A DNA stretch of 64,000 bases from Ilex aquifolium. Lineage: Eukaryota; Streptophyta; Magnoliopsida; Aquifoliales; Aquifoliaceae. Each line of letters begins with the position of its first letter. The first letter of the stretch is position 1. The notes under the pieces were generated by a model. It was not told where the DNA came from and ran no database searches. It saw nothing but the letters and a program-made list of their open reading frames with translations. Below are positions 58,567 through 64,000 of this stretch, piece after piece. Where the stretch lies: assembly GCA_951799425.1 (NCBI GenBank), contig OX637401.1, positions 16,393,501-16,457,500 of the forward strand. The letters run 5' to 3'. The translations under genes and the position numbers were made by a program.

Positions 58567-58906
58567 ATTTATGGCTAGGGCTTGTGGTGGGTAGAGAGCA
58601 GAGAATCATTAATGGTGGAGGGTGGAAGGTATTGATGGTGGGGAATCTACAGATGCAATATTGAATGAGAAAGGGGAAGAAACAGGGGTGGGTGGGTGGG
58701 TAGACCTAGGAATGGTGAACCAAAAGTAATAAATTGGGGATCTGGGAGATAGAGATGGTCAGACGAGAGAAGAAGTGGGAAGAGGAGAAGGAGAAGGAGG
58801 GCTGGAAGAAGTTTTGGTGGGGGAGATGTAGAGTTCAAGGAGGACGGGGAAGGAAAATCGCCATGGAGAGAGCTTTCTCGAAGACCACTGGACCCCATAT
58901 AATCTT

Positions 58907-59043
58907 AAGGGCACCATGCACTTCTTCCATGCAAATCCTCTTGACTTCCAGCCGAGAAGTTCATTGCATACTTCCTCCCGTTTAGTATACGAAGACAATC
59001 TTTGTTGTACATTAAGATTAAACGTACACCACGCACCGCAGCC
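58907..59043 (+). promoter_or_regulatory. remaining proximal upstream region of UGT gene
   Basis: Only 137 bases separate the LINE-B duplication from the ATG. A TATAAT-like stretch lies within the duplicated target itself (58896-58902), about 145 bases from the ATG, a plausible TATA position. The ATG at 59044 has a strong context (GCAGCCATGG). Promoter assignment is inference. Confidence 0.35.
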
Positions 59044-60446
59044 ATGGTGCACTGTCACATCCTTCTTGTAACACTTCCGGCACAAGGCCACGTCAACCCA
59101 TCTCTCCAATTAGCCAAGAGACTCATTCAGATGGGCATCGAGGTCACCTTCGCCACCAGCCTCTCCGCCCACCGCCGCATGACCAAAACCACTAGACCAC
59201 CAAAGGGTTTCAACTTCGCCGCCTTCTCCGACGGCAATGATGATGGTCTCCCACGAAGTGATACTGATCCCAATCAATACATGTCAGAGATTCGGAACCG
59301 TGGACCTCAATTTCTCAAGGAGATCATCAAAGCCAGTGCCAACGAAGGCCGTCCGATCACTTGCTCGGTCTACAGCCTCCTCCTCCCCTGGGCTGCAGAG
59401 GTGGCGCGTGAGTTTCACATTCTAGCTACACTTCTTTGGATTCAACCAGCCACAGTTTTGGATATATACTACTATTACTTTCATGGCTTTTTTGATATCA
59501 ATGTTGAGAATTGCAAAGACCCATCGTGGTCAATTGAGCTACCAGGACTGCCACTGGTAAAGAGCCATGACCTTCCCTCCTTTATACTTCCTTCAAACTC
59601 AGACAAATTCAATCCTCTCCAATTCTTTAAAGAGCAGGTTGAAACGGTAGATGAAGAAACCAACCCAATAATTCTTGTTAACTCTTTCGATGCACTAGAA
59701 CTAGAGGCATTAAAAGCCATCGATAAGTACAATTTGATTGGGATTGGGCCACTAATTCCTTCTGCTTTCTTAGATGGAAAAGACCCAACAGACACTTCTT
59801 TTGGGGGTGACCTTTTTGACAAATCAAACACATATATCGAGTGGCTGAACTCCAAGCTTAAATCATCGGTTGTTTATGTATCGTTTGGAAGCATTTTATC
59901 TCTCCAAAGAGGCAAATGGAAGAGATTGCACGAGGGTTGTTAAAGAGTTGTAGGCCATTTTTGTGGGTTGTTAAAGCGAAGGAGAACGGAGAAGAGGAGA
60001 TAGAAGAAGATAAACTAAGTTGCATAGAGGAATTGGAGCAACAAGGGATGGTAGTGCCATGGTGTTCTCAATTGGAGGTATTATCACACCCTTCACTGGG
60101 GTGTTTTGTCACACACTGTGGGTGGAATTCTACATTGGAGAGCTTTGTTACTGGGGTTCCGGTGGTGGTGTTTCCTCATTGGGCCGATCAAACGACCAAC
60201 GCTAAAATGATTGAAGATGTGTGGAAAACGGGGGTGAGGGTGAAGCCAAACGGAGAAGGAACTGTCGAGGATGATAAGCTTAAGCAATGTATAGAGATGG
60301 TTATGGGAGGTGGAGAAAGAGGAGAAGAAATGAGGAGAAATGCTAAGAAATGGAAAGATTTGGCGAGGGAAGCAATGAGGGAAGATGGATCTTCGGACAA
60401 AAATCTCAAGGCTTTTTTCAAAGAGATCGGAGAAGATAGTCAGTGA
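59044..60446 (+). pseudogene. UGT75-type UDP-glycosyltransferase, one frameshift
   Basis: A family-1 glycosyltransferase: it moves a sugar, usually glucose, from UDP-sugar to small acceptors such as flavonoids, hormones or carotenoid acids, in the cytosol. It is a single exon of about 467 residues, the normal length. MVHCHILLVTLPAQGHVNP carries the catalytic His16, and SVYSLLLPWAAEVA is the UGT75-like acceptor-side segment. SSVVYVSFGSI follows. A complete 44-residue PSPG box lies at 60060-60191, from WCSQ through HCGWNS to ADQ, whose final Gln favours glucose. One base appears lost near 59900-59915, where SKRQMEEIARG is expected. The first frame then runs to a stop at 59943 and the second carries the rest to TGA at 60446. 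Everything else is intact, so this is a very recent null allele or a sequence error. Start chosen at 59044 by homology. An in-frame ATG at 59002 is possible. Confidence 0.9.
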
Positions 60447-60615
60447 TTGTCACTTATTTTGTTGTAGCTAGCAGGTGTTTTTTCTTGGCAAAGTTCAATT
60501 TGTTCACGGTTGATTTTTCCTTTCACTTTTTTGTACTTGTAGAGGTGCAAAATTGCAATTCTTCCATCATAAAATGCATTTAGCCAAGGTATTCATTTAG
60601 CTTACTGGAACAAGT
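60447..60615 (+). other. 3' flank of UGT gene
   Basis: T-rich with an AATAAA-like CATAAAATGC near 60568. Likely 3' UTR. Confidence 0.35.
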
Positions 60616-60625
60616 GATGGTATTC

Positions 60626-60744
60626 TATTTTTTTTTTTTTGGTCATACACTATTACAGGGAGGAGGATTACGAGATTCGAACCCGCAACTTTAAGGTTTG
60701 ACAGCAAGTGCGTGGCCATTAAACCAACCACTAAACCCACAAAT
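60626..60744 (-). mobile_element. tRNA-derived SINE
   Basis: On the minus strand there is an A box (TAGTGGTTGGTTTAATGG), a B box (GGGTTCGAATCTCG) and a poly(A) tail (T-run 60627-60640 on plus). Flanks GATGGTATTC (60616-60625) and GATTGTATTC (60745-60754) match at 9 of 10 bases, a LINE-type duplication. It is a different family from the copies at 15311 and 48721. Confidence 0.82.
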
Positions 60745-60760
60745 GATTGTATTCACTCCT

Positions 60761-61267
60761 AGGCTAAATCTCATTTTGCACCCTGAAAGATGTTTCGATT
60801 CTTAATTTGTAACTTGAAACATTAAAAATTTTAATTTGCTCCCTCAATGATATGAATTAGTAGTAATGCTGACCTAACCCAACATGCGTTCAATTTATAA
60901 ATTGAAATACGTGAGATCCAAGTGTTTTGGGTATGAGAATAAGATATGTCCATTATTGTAGATCTTCATTTACGATAAATTCGGCACCATTTTGTATATT
61001 AAAAAATATGGTTTCATTAATCAAATAGAAGGTAATTCTATCATGTGCAACTTATATGAAGTGCTAATAATTTGTGAATTTATGTATAACCCATGTCTGA
61101 AGCACTTGCACGTGATTCAATTTATGACGCAAAACAGAACAGTAGTCTGAGTTAGGTCCACATTTGTACCAATTCAAAAATTTGAGAATACAAATTAAGA
61201 TTTGTAATGTTTGAGGATACAAATTGAGAGTCGAAATATCTTTCGTGATGCAAAGTGAGATTAACCC
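60761..61267. mobile_element. MITE, 507 bp, 9-bp duplication
   Basis: The left arm AGGCTAAATCTCATTTTGCA pairs with the reverse complement of the right end (GGGTTAATCTCACTTTGCAT), and both continue into GAAAGAT...TTTCGA and CTTAATTTGTA. Flanks TTCACTCCT at 60752-60760 and 61268-61276 are identical. No ORF. Mutator-type by duplication length. Confidence 0.85.
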
Positions 61268-61276
61268 TTCACTCCT

Positions 61277-61879
61277 CATGTCTTCCTCTCTTTCCCATGT
61301 AGTTTGATGGCTTCTTTCGTTGAATGATTTGTTTTTTTGATTTGATCGATTAATGACTTTGCCCAAACTATTTTTTTTAAATGATATTGGGTCTACTATT
61401 TGAAAAACACTAGTTATAAATGATGATAAAATTAACAAAGAATTCTAGAAAATATTGAAAAAGGCTTTATCAAGTCCTAATACCCAGCAGAATATACAGG
61501 CTCCCAAACCATGCACGTCTTTAATAAACTTTAGGAGAGTCCACAAGCTTGTTTTTTGGAATTATTTGTCCCAAATTACTTACAGGAAACCCACTAAACT
61601 GTGTGCGAAGGTAAAACCACCAGACACTTCAATAATCTTCAAATTTAATGGCTAGGCCTTTCATTTGCATTACTTGTTTATTTATTCGGATTTGAAAAGA
61701 AGCTGGTAATCTGACCAAAAAAAAAAAAATAGAAGTTGGTAACCGTGAAAGAGCTATTTAATCAAAATACTCCGTGAAGCCAAAATTTTCGTTTTAGTCG
61801 ATGAAACGTTCTATAATAGAAAATGTGTATAAAATTATATTATTTAAACTGTATAAATTATAAATAATACATTAATTTA
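61277..61879. other. intergenic, nothing recognised
   Basis: No supported gene. Poly(A) run at about 61717-61730. Confidence 0.55.
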
Positions 61880-63050
61880 GACAGACTGTACTCAAACAGT
61901 GCACTTACAGGGACGCAGATCAGCACAAACAATAAATACGAACAAACTAGAACTTTAATCCGAACCTTGTGGACCACAATTTCCTTAAGACAGATTTGCT
62001 CCCTCTCGGTGCAGAAGGTGAATGAGCAACTGTCTCCTCAGATAGAACGGATTTTTTTTCTTGAAGAAACAACACTTCGATCTTCAAGAGTCCAGCGAAC
62101 ACAACTTATTTTTATACCCAAATGAAGAATGCAATAATATGCAGAGAGAGAGAGAGAAGAATTCTGAAATTGGAATCCAGAATGGGATGAATTGAAATGG
62201 CAAATGGGCAATCTATTTACAGACCCTTAGTGGCTGTTCAGAGTGTCTGAAAAGACATATGTTACCACTGTTCAGATTGAAGAGACACACTTTTTAATCT
62301 GAACAGGCAAAAGGTACCTCCTAGAATGAACAGACTCTGTTGAATGAATCCAGACCCTTTTTGACATCAAGTTCAAAAATAATAGGAATAACTTTTAAAA
62401 TCTAGTTTAGATTTTAAATTTCATTTGGGTTTTCAATTCAGATCAGCAATTGGATCTGATTGATTTCACCCATGACCCGCAACGCCCCAAATAAATTTTG
62501 TCCAAAAAGATTATAAATTTTTGGCACAAGCCCAAGCCCGGCCCAATAGTGGCGTGGCGGGCGACAGTGCGCGTGTGTGATAACCAAGGTAGTGTAAGAG
62601 CTCGTTCTGCTCACAAAAGTGTGGTAACCCTTGGAGCCCAAACCCAATAAGTCAACTAGGAGTATATTAACTCACCAAAGTGTTGGTCTTCTTCCAATAT
62701 GGGGCAAACCTTATTTTTCTATCTCAATCTTAGTTTATTTTATCACTTTAAATAGGTCATTTTGAGACGTAATTTCTCATTCAAATCTTAATGATTTTGG
62801 ACAAATAAATATACCACATTAATCTCCTCACGGAGGAGAACACGTTTAACCTTGGTCCAACTAATTACGAGGTGTGGGTCTCACTTTTATTTAAGCCTTA
62901 AATTGCTCAAATAAACTTGTTTAAAACCATTTTTTCTAACACGTTCTTTTGAGACCTAATTCAATGTAATTGTTGAATTAGTTGTGAGTTCCAATAATTA
63001 TATTATATTAGATTTTATGTCCCCAAATTATATTCAAATAACATTTTCCT
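61880..63050 (-). repeat. LTR-like region, minus strand
   Basis: On the minus strand, GGTATAAAAATAAG near 62110-62120 looks like an LTR promoter, and a GCCCGGCTTGGGCTTG stretch near 62530 is common in copia LTR U3 regions. Ends, primer site and coding sequence are not found. The assignment rests on composition and order only. Confidence 0.3.
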
Positions 63051-63186
63051 TAGTCGATATGGCTACATTGAGTACCAAATCATTTTACGAGATTTGCATG
63101 AATTCGACATCAACCCCAATGAATATCCCATTGTGATCTTCCAGTTTTTTCGGCAGAAACAAGCAAGTCTTCTTGGAAATTAAATT

Positions 63187-63357
63187 GGGAAATACTATTT
63201 GTACCTAATTTAATAACCTTATTTGTTGATATATAGATCATAGTTATTTAATTGATACTGAGTTCCAACTAATAGTGAGGTCCCTTGTCAATCTAATAGC
63301 AAAGAATGATAAGGTCAGTAAATAAGATCAGAAAATAAAGTCCGTATAGCATTGTTC
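63187..63357. mobile_element. MITE, AATGCTAT family, copy 4
   Basis: It starts GGGAAATACTATTTG and ends ATAGCATTGTTC, flanked by AATTAAATT (63178-63186) and AATTAACTT (63358-63366), 8 of 9 bases equal. Size and ends match copy 3. Confidence 0.8.
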
Positions 63358-63389
63358 AATTAACTTTTGGGTTCTAATGTAGCTCATGT

Positions 63390-63560
63390 AAAGTAATGCT
63401 ATTTAGACTTAAAAATTTGACCTGATTTCCACATATGATGATACGGTTTCATTGGAATTATTAGATCAAGAGTAAATTTCAATATTTTATAGGTCTTACA
63501 ATCAATTCAAAGATCAAAGTAAATCAGGTCAGATTTGTAAGTGTAAATAACATTGTCCTC
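63390..63560. mobile_element. MITE, AATGCTAT family, copy 5
   Basis: TAATGCTATTTAGACTT with TTTGACCTGATTT on the left pairs with the reverse complement of AAATCAGGTCAGATTTG and AAATAACATTGTCC on the right. Target duplication not resolved. It lies 33 bases from copy 4. Confidence 0.7.
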
Positions 63561-64000
63561 TAATATATAAGAAAGTCAATACAAATCAACGGCAAGGTTA
63601 CTTGAAAGTTTGAAAGATCTCTTAATTGGGCAGTGATTAATTTTACATGACAGTTATGGCAGCAATTCTTGGCAGTTTTGGTGGGGGTGCGAAAAGGATT
63701 GAAAGGCCCATTGCAAAGCGAATTTTAAGGGACATTTTGAATTAGTAGGGCACTGCTCCTAGGGTCCGTTTGGTTAGAAAGAAAAAAATGATAAAAAGTG
63801 AAAATGATAGAAAGTGAAGTGAAAGAAAAGAAAATAATAGAAAATATATTTTTATACATGTATTTGATTAGAATGAAAAATTTACCAGAAAATTTTAAAA
63901 AAATTTCATTCTATTGTTTAAAAGAAATAAAAGTTATAATAAATTTTTTATAATTGTCTAAATTACCTTTAATTATATTAAATCGGTCTAAAAAAGAAAA
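63561..64000. other. intergenic to window end
   Basis: No gene. GGGTCCGTTTGGTTAGAAAG at about 63761 begins an A/G-rich stretch like the start of a common plant MITE type, cut by the window edge. Confidence 0.4.

Larger units (their letters stand above)
53020..58892 (-). mobile_element. LINE-B, full-length L1-type
   Basis: It is flanked by CCCCATATAATCTT at 53006-53019 and 58893-58906, a perfect 14-bp target duplication. On the minus strand it runs 5' UTR (58892-58567), ORF1 (58566-56873), ORF2 (56876-about 53340), a 3' UTR and a poly(A) tail (T-run at about 53020-53031). Length is 5.87 kb, as expected for a complete plant L1. Multiple stops and frameshifts make it inactive. Unlike LINE-A it ends after the zinc-binding region without RNase H. 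Confidence 0.93.

Noticed and set aside
60660-60745. Functional tRNA gene
   Set aside because: A and B boxes are present, but no cloverleaf closes and the unit has a poly(A) tail and target duplication. It is a SINE.

Overview
This is nuclear DNA of a flowering plant, probably a eudicot. The evidence is AT-rich intergenic sequence, dense nested plant transposable elements (Ty1/copia, gypsy-like LTRs, plant L1-type LINEs, a Mutator-like element (MULE), hAT, a Helitron-like element, SINEs and MITEs) and one plant secondary-metabolism gene. I cannot name the species. I found no bacterial-style operon, CRISPR array, rRNA or tRNA gene. Nearly every protein-like frame here belongs to a decayed mobile element.

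Layout. 1-5457: 3' part of a Ty1/copia element (integrase, reverse transcriptase, RNase H, polypurine tract, 340-bp 3' LTR), interrupted by a 5'-truncated LINE that carries its own RNase H. 5458-19686: gene-free repeats, including AATGCTAT-type MITEs, two copies of an LTR-like repeat (one split by a hAT element with an 8-bp target duplication), a 0.9-kb fold-back element, a Helitron-like element, a SINE and gypsy-like LTR pieces.

19696-35914: the most notable object, a 16.2-kb MULE. It has about 260-bp terminal inverted repeats and a perfect 9-bp target-site duplication (TAGTGGATA). It carries a mudrA-type DDE transposase, a plant mobile domain (PMD) gene with recognisable introns, and three diverged copies of a small ORF family I do not recognise. 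A 4.5-kb solo LTR sits inside the transposase gene. All of its genes are broken.

36440-47110: about 10 kb of very AT-rich degenerate short repeats with abrupt reversals of strand composition, holding a 2.3-kb solo LTR (duplication ATAGT). 47110-53005: LINE remnant, MITEs, a SINE, a GC-rich triplet island, a tandem repeat of about 200 bp and a 586-bp inverted-repeat element. 53020-58892: a full-length LINE on the minus strand with a perfect 14-bp duplication. Its 5' end lies about 150 bp upstream of the only host gene, a UDP-glycosyltransferase of the UGT75 type (59044-60446) carrying one frameshift. 60447-64000: a SINE, three MITEs and an LTR-like stretch.

Relations between genes. Transposase and PMD lie in the same orientation inside one set of terminal repeats, so they are cargo of one element. 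The nesting gives a relative order: the MULE is older than the solo LTR in it, and the copia element is older than LINE-A in it. LINE-B landed in the upstream region of the glycosyltransferase and probably separated it from its original promoter.
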